Source: Plectrocnemia conspersa
Lineage: Eukaryota; Arthropoda; Insecta; Trichoptera; Polycentropodidae
Length of the DNA stretch: 64,000 nucleotides
Assembly: GCA_009617715.1 (NCBI GenBank)
Contig: VTFK01000264.1
Location: forward strand, 62,001 to 126,000
Direction: 5' to 3'
Shown here: positions 23,121 through 36,104 of the stretch, one piece after another
Layout: every line of letters starts with the position of its first letter
Numbering within the stretch: the first letter of the stretch is position 1
The notes under the pieces: model-generated
Seen by the model: only the letters and a program-made list of their open reading frames with translations
What the model was told of the DNA's origin: nothing
The model's database searches: none
Translations under genes and position numbers: made by a program

Positions 23121-24358
23121 TACTGTGTTTCAAAAAATATTTATTTAGTGCAATAAAAATCACAATAATGGTTGACCTACTTGATAAAATTAGCTAGCAG
23201 AGGAGTTCTTCCTATTACTCTTCTTGGCAATCAATCCTCACAAAACAAAGAACTACCTTGTTAGTTATGTTGATTCGTCATGTTAAATTTAATAAAACGT
23301 AAAAAAACACAAAGGCAATGACTTGATTTTCAATCTGCAATCTTTGGTTTTCAATTTTGCGCTTTATATTGCTATTAGATATTTTAGTTTCTAGGCAGCC
23401 TATTTTCGCAAAACATTTCCACTGGTCTGTAACAAGCAATGCTTATTTAAAAATTCTTCAATCGTGTACAGTTTTGGTGCTATAAAAAAAAAAATATTTC
23501 GCTAGAGTCCTATCTTCAACAATCATTAATGCTAATGAACTTTTTTTGCTTTTGCATATTTTCACGCATTATTTGAAAGTTTTTAATTAGATTTTAGCTA
23601 AATCAGTGCGTTTTTACGGCAAGTTTTGAAAAGTTTATTGCATCCAACTCTCAGAACCCACAAAATAAGCGGTCATGAATTAAAATATAACGACACATTT
23701 TGATAAACACAATAATTGCACATACTATATTATTTAAACCATCCATTGTAGATGTCTTCGCAGTAGTCTTGAATACGTTTATACAATTTACGTTTGGGCA
23801 TCCGCGACAAGTCTTCTTAAACATTTGCACCACTTCACTGCATTTCATTCCATTCTAGCTAAAGGCATTTATTAAATGTTAAAGTATATGTTCCATAATT
23901 TTAAAAATAATGCAATATTTCATATTTCATACGATATGCTAAATTTTATATATAATTGAAGTATCGCAAAAAATCAAGGCGTCACCTGTGCACGAAACCT
24001 GATAGATTTCCAATGAAATCTGATATCTTGTATATTTTAATATATTTTGCTTTTAGGCGCCTCAATCACTACACAGTTGGTTAAAAGTATTATAATATGA
24101 TAATACATTTAAGTTAAAAATTCATTATAATCATACTTACATATTTTTTTTAATCTGTGAAAAACACATTTTAAAAGAGCATTTTATCTAATACAAATTA
24201 TATATTATATTAAATCAAACTAAAATCGATTGCTCAATTAAACAGGATGGCTTAAAAACCAGGGATGGGGATTCACTACAAACTGAATAAAATTATAAAA
24301 TATTTTTTTATGTACTACTTAGATTTTTTCGCTACTGTTAAAGTACTGTTATGACACA
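23121..24358. other. AT-rich, no gene recognised
   Basis: A minus-strand frame at 23651-23848 (starting MKCSEVVQMFKKTCRGCPNV) has no recognised family. A CAGGGATGGGG patch near 24257 resembles a transposon terminus but has no partner. Confidence 0.4.
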
Positions 24359-24599
24359 TAGTCCAATCAAATAAGGCGAAATAAAGGCTAAATCTCGGAA
24401 TAAAAGATAGAAAACTAAAATTTTACATAAATCTTTGTTTTGGCGTTTTAAAGACGGGCTTAAAAGTCTCATAAGATCGGGTGTCCGCTAGTCAAGATAT
24501 CAAAGGTCAAATATCACGAAAATCGTATTTTTGCAAATATCTCGCTTTAGATGTTTCACAATAGTTATAGAGCATATATTTTTTACTATTTTCTCGGAG

Positions 24600-25600
24600 A
24601 TGAAGTACGCAACGACAGGAGTTTTGTGTAAATGGGTATATGACACGCATGCCACGAACATTATCTATGAGGAAATAAAGAAATTTTGTGCTTTGCAAAA
24701 CAAGAGATTTAAATCAAGAGATACTACAGATGTTAGAAAACTTGTTGTAATTCACCCTTCACAATCCTTTGGCAAATATAAAGCAAATAGTATATATAGT
24801 AGCTGTAAACACTGTTACTTTTTCAGAGAATAACCGTAAACAAAAAGTTTGACATCATAAAGAATATTTACAGTATGAATTATGTTTATACCCAACATCA
24901 TTAGTTGACAATACTGGCATGCGAAAGACTACAGAAGCAAAATTGTATTATATAACAACATGGAGCCTGTCAATATTGAACTAGATCAAGATAATGTAAT
25001 ATTGGATTTCTTCTGCGTCGCGTCGTATGGAGCAAAGATGGTACTTTTTCCATCGTTCTCAATAATAACGTCAACTATTTGCAAACGAATTTCGGTTCAA
25101 ATATTGTTGCTGTATTCGACGTAAAAACATAAAAGCAATAAAGGAGCATCTGAACAACAAAAGACCATCATCATCGACGGAGAAGATATTGATCGGATGG
25201 TTATTTAATAAGACGAACCTAATCACTTCAGCAAGAAAATCGGCAAAGATAATTTAGAGACACGCATGTATTCGTCTAAAAGCTTCGAGAAATATCCTCG
25301 TTTTAACTTACATATCTTATTTTGACACATCTGCGGTGTTTAAGAAATGAAAACGGCAAATTATAAAAATGTTCGAGAAGCACCCCGATTTGTACCGGTG
25401 CAAGTAGCTCGTCAGTATATCAATCGGATTTTTTTCAACAAACTTGGTTAGGAAAGGATTTACAACCTGTGAAATAGAACAGGATCTTGGAGCCAACAAT
25501 ATTATTGCCGCCACCTTTCTTGCAATTTTCTGCAATTGCAAGAAAGGTGGTGGCGCGAACTGTGGAAAGTAGGGTTACAATGCTCTAAAGTTAGTAGCCG
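24600..25600 (+). pseudogene. Decayed transposon protein with C-terminal Cys-rich motif
   Basis: Plus-strand pieces occur in order: KYATTGVLCKWVYDTHATN, then LQYELCLYPTSLVDNTGMRK followed by TTEAKLY, then VILDFFCVASYGAKMVLFPS, and at 25525-25560 FCNCKKGGGANCGK. The E-L-x-x-Y-P-x-S-L-x-x-x-x-G-M-R-K segment and the C-N-C-K-K-G-C-G-x-N-C-G-C motif are found together in a family of large uncharacterised proteins of repetitive origin common in insects and cnidarians. Stops and frame changes are frequent, so it is inactive. The second Cys-rich half is missing. Confidence 0.6.
25507..25554. repeat. Inverted duplication in the Cys-rich coding region
   Basis: A 21-bp arm at 25507-25527 is the inverted copy, with one mismatch, of 25534-25554, which encodes part of the NCKKGGG motif. 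The spacer is six bases. The left arm looks like an inverted duplicate of the coding strand. Confidence 0.85.
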
Positions 25601-25901
25601 GATAGTTTTGATAGAGAAAGTGAACTTGTTCCTGTGGTCTTTGAGTCAAATGTGACGAAAAACGAGGATGACGATAATGATACGGAAATTGAATTTGGGT
25701 GACCATAAAAAGAGGACGACGACGAAAAAGAGGAAACTTGAGACTAGTGATGATATTCAAAGGTGGACCGAGTAGCTTCTGATACCATTCACTAGGAGGT
25801 TGTTAGTTAATGTTGTACATAAATAATAAAATAATAATATAAAATATTTTTTTTATTTTATTAATTTAAAATTTTAATTAATATTGTCTCATAAGTTTCT
25901 T

Positions 25902-26093
25902 CTTTATAAATAATTATAAATTAATAATATTTTTATTATATAATTAACTTTGTAAAGTGTACTACGCATCACGCTCTGTAGTTAATTAATATTATCGCAT
26001 ATTTTTTTTATTTATAAATAATTATAAATTAATAATATATTTTTAATATTTAATTGACTTTGTAAAGTGTACTAGGCATCAAGCTCTGTAGTT
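25902..26093 (+). repeat. Tandem duplication inside the long-TIR element
   Basis: Two copies (25902-25982 and 26011-26093, period 109) share TTTATAAATAATTATAAATT and CTTTGTAAAGTGTACTA followed by GGCATC or CGCATC and CTCTGTAGTT. It lies downstream of the coding relic and before the right TIR. Confidence 0.8.
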
Positions 26094-27512
26094 TATGTAG
26101 CTGTCGTTCCTGCTCTCCGCCCTATATTTTGTAAAAGATGAATTATACAAAAAAAAATGTATTTTTTACAAGTTTTTTAAAACATCTAATGACGTCCAAC
26201 GTATAGAAAGCGAGATATTTGCAAAAAACGACCTTTGACCTATACTATCTTGACTGGCGAACACTCGATATTATGAAACTTTTCAGCCCGTCTTAAGAAC
26301 GTCAAAACAATGGTCTGTGCTTTCTATCTTTCATTCCGAGGTTAAATCCTTATTTGACTGGACTAACATAAACCTTTTAATTTAAATTTTTAACAACATT
26401 TACTAAGGAACCACATTTATGATTCAAAAAAAAAACATATACTTTTTGGCATTCCAGGCAGATCAAAAGCGTAGTTATATTTTATTGGTTCAGTTATTTA
26501 CAATATGTTTCTATATTTATTTTGTTCCCAGTCTTACTAAAAGCTGAATCATTAAAAATCTTTTAATCCCTATCTCTGTTAAAAACATATGTAAAAAAAC
26601 GAAAAAACAAATATTAATTTATTATTTCAAGGCGATGTTAAAAATAAACCAGTGGTTCTTAACCGGGGGTGCGGGAAGGTATATTGGTGGTGCGGGAGAA
26701 GCCCGGAACAATATAAATTATTAAATATCATTTATTAAATTTTTGATAGTAAAATATTTGAAAACTACAGTACTTACCACAATAATGCGAAAGTCGGGAT
26801 TGGGGTATTGAAGCTCGTACAAAAACTGGGGTTATGGGTTTTTCGAAAAAAAAAAATACGTGAATGAAATATTTCGTTGCTATGCATGCGATCACCGACA
26901 CATACATAGGCAGTCGTTGATCATTGTTACATCGGGCGCGTATTGGCAAAATGTGCCGATCACTAGCACACATGAGGACATAATAAGTGCGAACGAGTTA
27001 GGTAGATCTCTCCAACAAAAAATAGTAATGCTGGGGAACCATCAGTAGTTCCAGACCGGGAAACCAACCGCGGTCGTCCATCGAGGTGACCCAGATTGAT
27101 ACTGGAAGCGGACCATCGGCCCTGTCGATGGAAAATATGTGCTCAAGTGCTAGGGTTGCTAATGAGCCAAATTTGGCTTACACACGACCTGAGGAAGCGG
27201 GTGAGAGCACCCGGGGACTGTCATCTTCCTTTCTTACTCTCTACCTAAGTCTACTATTGTTTCTGTGTCATCGGCAGTTTGTCGAGAAACCTCTTGAAAC
27301 AAACACGTTTACGCATTTAAACATCCGATTATAAACATTACTACCTATTTAATACATTATTAATTGGTCAGTGACTCAAGCCGAATAGGATACATTGATA
27401 ATACAAATGTAAGAATTTTTCTCACTAATTTGAAATAATATTTTGTTAATTTTTTTTAACGTTATTTCTAAATAATTTAATTGATTATAGTGAACCCTAC
27501 TATGTAAAAAAA

Positions 27513-29175
27513 ATGCCAATAGAACGACAAGTATGATGCTTATGGATTCACTTGTAAAACAGAAAAAGATGGTACGCATCAACCTTAATGCATCTTATGT
27601 TCCATAATATTTTCAAACTGCAATCTCAAACCATCAAAGTTATTAAAGCATTTCAACCATCTGCATGGTGGTGAAGGTGGGCATAGCATGAACAGTTTGT
27701 AGTCAAAAAAGGCTCGATTTGATACCAGTGGTACTACCTTAAAATTATGCGAGCCAGAAATTCAAAAGCCCTTGTTAGAAGCGTCCTATCAAGTGGCATA
27801 TCTGTGTGCAAAGAAAAGAAAACCTCACACGATCGCTGAGGAATTAATAAAACCCTGTGCATTAATAATAGCTAAAACTGTATTAGATTCTAATATAATT
27901 CGATCGCGAATTCAAGATCTCAGTGAAGATATTTTACTGCAAATAATAAGACATAAAAGTCAGTCCACTAAAAGTAAGCATACAACTTGATAAGTCAACT
28001 GATGTTGATAATTGAAGCCAGCTTTTGGTATTTGTGCGATATGTAAAAGAAATGATAATATATAAGAATTTCTATTTTGTGAGCCACTGGAGTTGACTTC
28101 GAGAAGAATCGATGTTTTCAATTATATCAAAGATTTTTTTCTAAAATATCAATTACCAATGAATATTATTGTCTCAATGTGCACTGATGGGGCCCCAGCA
28201 ATGTTAGGCAAAAATTCCGGATTTTTTTCACACATGAAAAGAGAATTACCGCAAGTTACAATAACGTATTGCATGTTGCATCATCATGCACTTGCGTCAA
28301 AAGCTTTGCCAGAAAGTTTAAATCAACACCTAATTACTGCAAATAATATAGTAAAATATATCCGTGAACGACCGTTAAATCATCACAATTTTCATGCTTT
28401 TTGTGAAGAAATCGGTGCTGCTCATACCGTGCTTCCATATCACACCGAAATACGATGGCTCTCTAAAGGTCGCATGCTTAAAAGAGTTTTTGAATTGCGT
28501 GTAGAAATTATTCAGTTCATGACTAGTCAAAACTGTGATTTAGTAAAAGAAATTGTATCCTTACTTCTCGAGTAAGGATACAATTCTGAGACTAGCCTAC
28601 TTAACATATATATTTAGTTAATTTAATGAATTTAACATATCAATCCAAGGATTTGATAAAAAGAATATGATAATAGCTAATGAAAAATTATCTTTATTTA
28701 TTGGAAAACTAGAAATTTGGATACGTCGAGTTGAAAACGGGAATTTTGCAAACTTTCCCTTGCCTGATTCAATTGTTGTGGAAAATGAAAAAAATACAAT
28801 TATACCTGACATTGCAATATATTTGAAACGATTGAGCGAATCATTCAATGGATATTTTTCTACCAGTAATATTATCAAAACTCAGATCCTGGATCCATTT
28901 CTATATAACCTAAATTCGATGGATGATAGTGATTTAAAAAAAGACGATCTTTTGAAATGCGAGACAATGGACATATTCAAATGGAATTTGAACAATTAGA
29001 ATTACAACAATTCTGGTGTACACAGTTAGAATGTTACCCACAGTTGGTGAAAGAAGCATTGCAGTCACTGCTACCATTTGCCACCACTATTTGTGGATTT
29101 TCATCGCTTTTGCATATAAAAACTAAAGCGAGAAATCGCTTAAATGCAAGTGATGATTTACGCGTGTCTCTTTAA
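27513..29175 (+). pseudogene. hAT transposase (ZBED5-like), multiple breaks
   Basis: ATG at 27513 (MPIERQV) is followed by a BED zinc finger (CILC, then HFNHLH) and TIAEELIKPCALIIAKTVL. Next comes a catalytic region with MCTDGAPAMLGKNSGF, then YCMLHHHALASKALPESL and HTEIRWLSKGRMLKRVFELR. The C-terminal dimerisation part is LPDSI...PDIAIYLKRLSESFNGYF, FWCTQLECYPQLVKEALQSL-LPFATT, then GFSSLLHIKTKARNRL, ending at 29175. Frameshifts occur at about 27530, 27990 and 28575, and again near 28990. The usual L-C-E-S before GFS is reduced. The longest intact piece is 160 codons at 28093-28575. Confidence 0.92.
28551..28585. repeat. Perfect 15-bp inverted duplication in hAT coding sequence
   Basis: AATTGTATCCTTACT and its exact reverse complement are separated by TCTCG. 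The left arm is in the transposase frame (EIVSLL); the right arm ends that frame. Confidence 0.9.
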
Positions 29176-29682
29176 AAAAAAGACTCGCTTCACAAATATT
29201 ATAATGAACAAGCAACAGCGGCCTATCTATTGATAAAAATAATATTGTTTTGTATATGATATATCTAATTCAATTTTTTTTAAATAAACAATAAATTTCG
29301 CAAAAAATGTATTTTTCTAAATTAAAAATTCGAAGCACATTTTTCAATGGGGTGCGGAGACCAATTTTCAGATTCAAGGGGGTGCGGCTCACTTAAAAGG
29401 TTTAGAAACACTGAAATAAACAATAAATTGTAATGAAAAATCATGAGATTTGATCATTTAATATAGTTTTTGGCGCCACTTTATATAAAAGCATGCATAT
29501 ATTCGTATACATAATATTTCCTACTTCGACTATTAATCTTAGATGCTAGAATAAATACAAATAATATTATGAATATTGTGTTTCTTATTGAGCTCCTCAA
29601 CTTATTAATTCAAAGAGTTAATATTTTACTATAAATATTAAATCACGCCATACAACAATGTATTATTAAATATAAACATATA

Positions 29683-30000
29683 ATTATTCCTCGATTTACG
29701 CAGTTTAGAAAACACTTTTTTTATAAATACTCCAAATCAAACATATGGCGTTGTAATAATGGCTTACTTCCACTTTTCGCACTTGACCTACATCTGAAAC
29801 CTCTCTCACTGCCCATGCAGTGTATCCTGAGCTGCTTTTTGGAGTGCACACGTGTCGCTAAAGATTTTCATCGCTTAGTTAATGGCGTTAAAAAGTACCC
29901 GTAAATATTTTTCGATCGTTTTATTACAAAAATTTATTCTATGCTTGCTTTACACAATATTTCCCGGAACGTACCTACCACGTAAATCGAGGAATGAGTG
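29683..30000. mobile_element. Tigger/pogo-type MITE, about 318 bp
   Basis: ATTCCTCGATTTACG lies at the left end and its inverse CGTAAATCGAGGAAT at the right. TA dinucleotides flank both ends (29681-29682, 30001-30002). CATTCCTCGATTTACGTGGT and GTACGTTCCGGGAAA (minus strand from the right) are characteristic of Tigger-type termini. There is no transposase remnant. An open frame across the right end (29882-30073) is incidental. Confidence 0.75.
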
Positions 30001-30002
30001 TA

Positions 30003-31065
30003 TATTGAATATGTTTTTATATAATACATACACATTCACATTTATATTTTATTATCATAATAATTGCAGTTAAGCTTTGAAAATGTCTGCATATGATTTT
30101 TATGCAATTTTTTGGGACGCCTTAAATATATTATTAGATCGTCTAAAAGGACTCCTTAGAAGGTAAATATGTTATATTATAAAATCATTCATATTTTCTG
30201 TCTATTCGTATATTGTTAATTATTTTTATTGAACATTACTTTCTTATGTATAAACACTACATGTGGTAGATTCGCTGGATTGTAGTAATTTTCTGATCAA
30301 CTTCATCTGATGGCATCAATTAAATTTACACTGTACAAAAATATATTTTTTTTGCAAAAGATACGGGGACATTGTTCTTCCCAGCCACAAAATATATTTT
30401 TTTAAATTAAGAATAATCAAAAAACTTTTAACTTCTTCATGTTTAGCTATATTGAATTCTATTTTTGATATATAACTATATATAACATAACATTAAATTA
30501 CATCCGCAGGGCTTAAAGAAAAAATAATACATATAAAAAATATATTCACAGAGACAATAAGATTAAATCATTAAATTTAAAAAAAATTGCCGAAATAAAT
30601 GTCGTTTTTTAATGAAACGAAAAAATCACTTTATTTCGTATTTTAATTTTTCAATATATAATTTACTTCCAAAGAAACCTTCTTCTACATCTCGGTTATT
30701 TTTAAATTAAATTAGCATCGGAGGTTTTGATTCAAAGTATTCTGATAATCCAGCAGCTTGATTCGAGTTAATCATACCCCAGTATACCTCGTAGTAATTT
30801 GGTGGGAAATAAAAATTGATAATATTAATATTCCCTCATGTACAGGTATCTGAGAAGCTTTTTTTAAACCTTTTCAATTAACGGTTACAACTTCTGTGAG
30901 ATTTAGCTCATTGTCATTCCTATTATAATTAAATTTAAGTGGTATTTTTCTTAAAGAAACATTAATGGCCGAGATAAGAACAACAAAATTATAAAAAAAA
31001 AAGTATTCAGACGACTTGAAAAGTATGATTAAAAAAAAACATTTTATAAAAAAACACAAAACTAT
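30003..31065. other. AT-rich; unrecognised minus-strand protein-like scrap
   Basis: On the minus strand between about 30830 and 30640 the translation reads PPNYYEVYWGMINSNQAAGL followed by SEYFESKPPML. This is protein-like but unknown to me and broken by a stop. It lies downstream of a reverse transcriptase scrap and may belong to the same decayed element. Nothing else is supportable. Confidence 0.25.
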
Positions 31066-31200
31066 ACATTATTTTAAAGAATTAAAGCATGACAAACCTT
31101 ATCTTTAAGTCTTTGCAAAATTAGTGTAGATAGCATCTACTTGATTGCCGATATCTAGATTTTTCATTACTGATCTTGATTCACAAACATATAATATTCA
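31066..31200 (-). pseudogene. Jockey-like reverse transcriptase fragment (motif A)
   Basis: The minus strand reads LDIGNQVDAIYTNFAKT and then, after a frameshift, DKVCHALIL. This matches motif A of Jockey-type LINE reverse transcriptases (Q-V-D-A-I-Y-T-D-F-S-K-A-F-D-x-V-x-H). The catalytic Asp after the Thr is Asn here. Confidence 0.75.
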
Positions 31201-33330
31201 TAGAGAAAAAAAATTACTAAATGTTCATTATTCAACAAAGCTTGGAGTCTAAATTAAGCTTCTACCCAACTTGATTTATATATTATCACATTTTTTGCAA
31301 CAGCTGGCTTTGAAATGTGTTTTGTTTTCATATTTGATAGTTCATCTTTGCAACGGTAGCAGTAATTATTATATATTTCTCCATTGTCCATTCACTCATT
31401 GATTTTTGTGTAAATATAGGATTACCGGATGTGAGATTCTGAATGCAGCATAATATTTATGATTTTCCAAAATATAATTACATCCACTTCCACTCGGACG
31501 CTTTGCGTATTAATAATGTAAATATACGATGTTATGTATTTACCATACAAATTTACTCATGACTATATTATCATTATTATTTTTACATGATATTTGCAAC
31601 GTAAGTGTGAAAATTCCATATTGAAATTAATACAATATGTACTTGTAACTTTTTTTTTCCTTGAAGTAAATATATATGAACCACAGGGAGTCTTGTATTA
31701 TATAATAACTCTCTTATATTTCTTCAATACTGAGCTACGGTATTGTCAAACACTTAAAGATCTCTCTATACCTATCTAAATAGTGTACACAGGATCTAAT
31801 TTCTAGATTTTTTGTTTGCCAGTGGACCGATAATATATTTTAGAGCTCGATTTACATATAAGTAAGAGTTTCAGCATGTCCTGAAGTGTTGCAGCAAAAA
31901 TAAAAAGCAAATATAATTCTTGGCTACCTTATAACCACTAGGAGTATTCGTTGATTTTGCTACCTACGATATTTTTAGCATTTTATCTGCATTCCAAACT
32001 TAGTAAGTAGTAAAGAGATTACTTTAGTTTTTTGCTATAATATTATTTAATGTCTTTACGACTTAAAATATGCGAATCCATTTTTAACTACTGCACTTGT
32101 ATTTTATTTTGCTATCTATTTATTTGCATTTTTTTCTACGTGGATTATATTTTTTGGAATATTTATTATATTATCCATATTGCCTTTTACACTTTTTTTC
32201 TTAAAAAATACATTTGTATATAATATAAATTTATATTTTTTTAGTTTGGATTTTGAAGTATTGCGAAGTCAGTCTTGCTGCTAGTCTAAAGCATATTTTA
32301 GATCTGATAATCAAGACATCATTTCCTGATCTTTGAAAATGCACAAAAGTCACTTCTATTCATGAAATGACGACAAATTGTGAACAAAAGTTATAGACAA
32401 GTCACAGTGTTGTCAGCTGCTGCTCGATTAATTAAAATAATTATTATGAATTATAAATAGTATATAATAAACATATATAGTAGATAAGAGACAAATGGAA
32501 TCGATGTTGCAAATTACATGTTCAAATTGAAAATAGGATTGAATTTGCAATTGCATTTTCTGGTTAGTTTTCTAAATGCATATACATCACTAGCAATTAC
32601 TTCTATGTAAGTTTGCATACATAAAATATACAAGTTTATTTGCCTGGTCAATTACGTGTTTATACGATTTAACGATGTAATTTATAAAATGGAAAACATT
32701 GCAGCTGTTGTCTTGGCCTGTGTTACTTTAATTAAATCAATGATGTTTAGACTATTATCCAATTGGCAACTTCAACGTTGTTAATAAAAACATTTTTTTA
32801 TCTATAGTTCCGTTTGGGCATCTCTAATTTACTACTAATAATAATTTAATAGATTATGTTTAACCTTTATATAAATTTCAATTGTATTATCTCGCTTCTT
32901 GAACATGAATAAAAACAATAATTTATGCATAAAATTATATATTGTAGTATGAATTACAACATAAAGATAACTCGAATATCAACAAACAGACACTTTTCCG
33001 CTTTTGGACATTTGCCAGTTTTCATTTCACATTGTTTTTGTGTGCGTGTAGTTTGACACATTGCCGTTATTAAATTCGGTCAAAATATTACGTATGGTTT
33101 TAGTGGCACACTTTAACAGTTTCTTGTTATTCCTTTTATGGCGTTATTGAACAACGGACACAACAATTTAAAATAGTTTGATATTAATCGGTTTCTATTT
33201 GACGGTGTCTTGCACGTTAAAGAAACTTTTGTTGAAGATCTTATTGTTGTAGTATATAGTGATGAATGAAATGAAATTCAAGCAAATCACTGCAGGTTGC
33301 ATTATATTTTTAGATAAAAAAATCATTGAA
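31201..33330. other. AT-rich, no gene seen
   Basis: Two kilobases of AT-rich sequence with no supportable coding frame or transposon end. Confidence 0.5.
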
Positions 33331-33600
33331 CGATATTCATCTAGAGGGCGTAGATGCAGTAGTGCAGGCCCTCTGGAGGGCTAGTCTCCGTGGGGCAGCT
33401 CAAGACGTTGTAGTATCTAAAGGCGTCAGTGATGAATTGTAGAGAGACAGGAACAACCGATGGCAATCTCTCTGAGAGGTGCAGACTTTAGAACACTGTT
33501 TCTCTGTGGGGCTTTTGAATGCCCAACCGAACATAATGGAGCTCCTACCTTTATCCTCTAAGCCCCAATATTGCTTGTCTTATCTAGCTTAAAGGGAATT
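33331..33600. other. Isolated GC-richer block
   Basis: About 270 bases of GC-richer text (for example GCAGGCCCTCTGGAGGGC near 33362, itself a partial palindrome, and GGGGCTTTTGAATGCCC near 33509) in AT-rich surroundings. No open frame or shared sequence with the other GC-rich blocks was found. It is possibly a retroelement fragment. Confidence 0.3.
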
Positions 33601-34730
33601 TGAGTTGTTTTCGATTTATGAATTCTAGAGCATCAAGCTTTAGAGAAATAACGATTTGCTTTTTTAGTATTGTTGATAACATTCAACGACGTTTCAAACT
33701 ATGCAATAGTGGTACAAATTATTTTTGTACATTTTCAGACTGGTTCATACCCGAATGGCTGCGGACCCTGCAAGCTTTAAAGGAATGAAATTTTCATTGA
33801 TGAGTCATCCCTCATCTCGCAATGTCCGTGTAACATGTTACGGCCGCCACAATATAATTTATTATCCGATTAATAAATTTTATATTTCTTGTAATTATAA
33901 AATGTATGTATATTATTATTATTTTTTATATTTACTGCAATCCAGCGAAAACTTTTTCTTTGCCAAATAAACATGTTTATGACACTTATAAAATTATGAA
34001 TATTAATAGGATAAAATATCTATGATATCTTTCACGATATTTTTCATTATTGATGCTGTATTTTTTTCATGTAAAAAGTATGTTTATTGCGCGTATATAT
34101 TATATATACTGCCTATTATTTTTTATTGAAATATAAACCTTTAGAGGTATTACACAAACAAATACTAATTTGTATAATACTAGTTTTTGGTTTGGAGCAT
34201 TACCAGTCTATAAGTTAATATCATAAAACTAATGTTTTATTAAAACTAACAGTCTAGTAAAAATGTATTTTTTGTTTAAAATATAGTTTATGAATAATAT
34301 TTGGAGAGTAAAGATACAGAATCCAGAAAATATTCCATTAAAATTTAATTTTAGAATTGATTTATAAAATCTTTAGAAAACTGCTTAATCGTTAACATTG
34401 CATATAAACGAGTTTATGTTGATCTCAACTTCATGTGAACCATATTTGGTTCATTATCACTTTTTCAGCACCCAGCACGCGTTAAATTTTTCGATAAACA
34501 TTTTATAACGAATTTAACATTTGAACAATCGTTAAACCTCTAATAAAAAAAACTTGAGGCCCTCCCTGATTTCATAAAATAATTCCAACACATTTTTAAA
34601 TAATATAAAAATGTTTTTTTATAATAAAAAAATACGTAGTTTACATAATAATAATGATAAGGTTTACTTATATGTATTTTTTATAAATACATTTATTCTT
34701 AATGCTTTTATAAAGTTAATCAAATTGTGG
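33601..34730. other. AT-rich, no gene seen
   Basis: Overlapping plus-strand frames at 33600-33970 show no known domain. The remainder is AT-rich without structure. Confidence 0.45.
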
Positions 34731-34734
34731 TTTT

Positions 34735-36040
34735 ATCGATTAAAGTACTACTCTGGGGCTATATTTTCACCACAAAATGGGGTCAATGTTTGATTGAACA
34801 GGAGAAAATCCCGTTTCGTATAAATAGGATGTTACGAATGGCAGTTGCTCGATTAACTATCTCAAACGCTATTGACTTTGATTCAACCAAAATTGAATTA
34901 GAGTTTGTCTCAAATTTTTGATAATTATATAATATGTTGTTCGTTTTCGAAAGTTGTCAATCCAAATGCATCATGTTGCTCATCGACAAATAGATTCTGT
35001 GTCAATACCATTGCAGTAATGTGAAAAGTGCATTATAAAACTTTGCAAATGTTTTGCAATTGTTCACTTCAATATATTTTCTGGCGCAGAAATCATTTTA
35101 AAGATAAAAATGCCGAACATATTTTTTTTCTAATTTGAGATTTTCATAGTTTCATTTTTTATGAATGCTTTCACTTTGTTGTTCTAAATATATGGATGCA
35201 TTTGTGATCCATGCATTTTTTTTAAATCAAACAAATAGGCAAGTTTATCAATAAATATATCGTTCTAAAGTAAATTTTGTTTTCATCCAAAAGAATCGCA
35301 ATTTTTTCATTTAAGTTCGAATGTTTTTTGTATCACTATTGCACGAGATCTAAACTCACTTCACAACATTATAGAAGTGGTGTCATCGAGCTCTAATACT
35401 TTCACACAGCTTTCCAAGTGACCTAACTATTAAATGTTTTTGATGTAATTCATATTTTTTTAAATGTCGTCAAGTTCCTCGCTCATATTTTTTGACACAA
35501 GCTGCTCTGTGCATCCAAATAATATCGGGTAGTTTATTTTTAACTAATGTTTAAAGACCTTTTATGGTTCTTGACAATGAACACGAATCCCACATAACTA
35601 ATCCACTCTCTATTGTTCTCATAGGAAAACGTCAATTATATTTTTTTAAATATTGGACATGGCTTTTCCAGAAATTGAGTTGCAAACATGACATACATCG
35701 TCTATTATATTGTATATTATTAAATATTAAAATTAAATATGTATATCATGCTAGATACGTTTCCTGATCTATTTGTAATGTGAATTTCGAACTGAGCAGT
35801 CGAGATTTTCAGTTATATCATCAATTTTTTTTCCAACAGTATTATTAGCAAGTGGCATGTGTTGCAACTGTTTTGCATATACCTCGCGCAACATTTTTTC
35901 AAGAACTAGTTTTTCTTCTATTATATGTATTTTTTCAGATTTTGCGATTTTGTAAGAAATTTTGTACACTAGTTCCTGAAAGTTTGATTTTGTTCATGTT
36001 TAATAAACAAAATATAATTTTCTTTTGGAAAAAATCAATG
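34735..36040 (-). pseudogene. hAT transposase relic (ZBED/SCAND3-like)
   Basis: Minus-strand pieces in order: SYKIAKSEKIHIIEEKLVLE, MPLANNTVGKKIDDITENLD, a block shared with the relic at 61540 (GGAAAAGC...AAAGGTCTTTAAA), then FWLNQSQ, LIEQLPFVTSYLYETGFSP. The first is the P-H-T-I-G-E-E-L region, the second the L-S-N-N-T-V-x-R-R-I-D-D-M region, and the last the L-L-P-F-x-T-T-Y-L-C-E-x-G-F-S dimerisation motif. Many stops and frame changes are present. No TIR or TSD was identified. The Tigger element begins about 65 bp beyond its N-terminal side. Confidence 0.8.
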
Positions 36041-36104
36041 GGTTAACTAATTTATTCAGAATGCACAATTTCAATGAGGTTTTAATTTACATGGTTTTAT
36101 ACTA

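Larger units (their letters stand above)
24361..26363 (+). mobile_element. Long-TIR DNA transposon, about 2.0 kb, class uncertain
   Basis: Ends are GTCCAATCAAATAAGG and CCTTATTTGACTGGAC with TA on both sides (24359-24360, 26364-26365). The inverted similarity extends about 190 bp inward: left blocks ATAAAGGCTAAATCTCGG, GTTTTGGCGTTTTAAAGACG, GTCAAGATATCAAAGGTCAA and TTGCAAATATCTCGCTTT have inverted counterparts on the right. A decayed coding region lies between. Long imperfect TIRs plus the Cys-rich protein mark it as an autonomous-type element, but I cannot assign a superfamily. Confidence 0.8.
26650..29413 (+). mobile_element. hAT transposon with intact ends, 2764 bp
   Basis: Left end CAGTGGTTCTTAACC; right end GGTTTAGAAACACTG (inverted to CAGTGTTTCTAAACC). 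The 8-bp duplication AAATAAAC is present at 26642-26649 and 29414-29421. Both subterminal regions carry GGGGGTGCGG-type G-rich text, typical of this hAT branch. The interior encodes a decayed BED-finger transposase on the plus strand. The first 850 bp hold no clear coding sequence and may be an untranslated leader. Confidence 0.95.
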
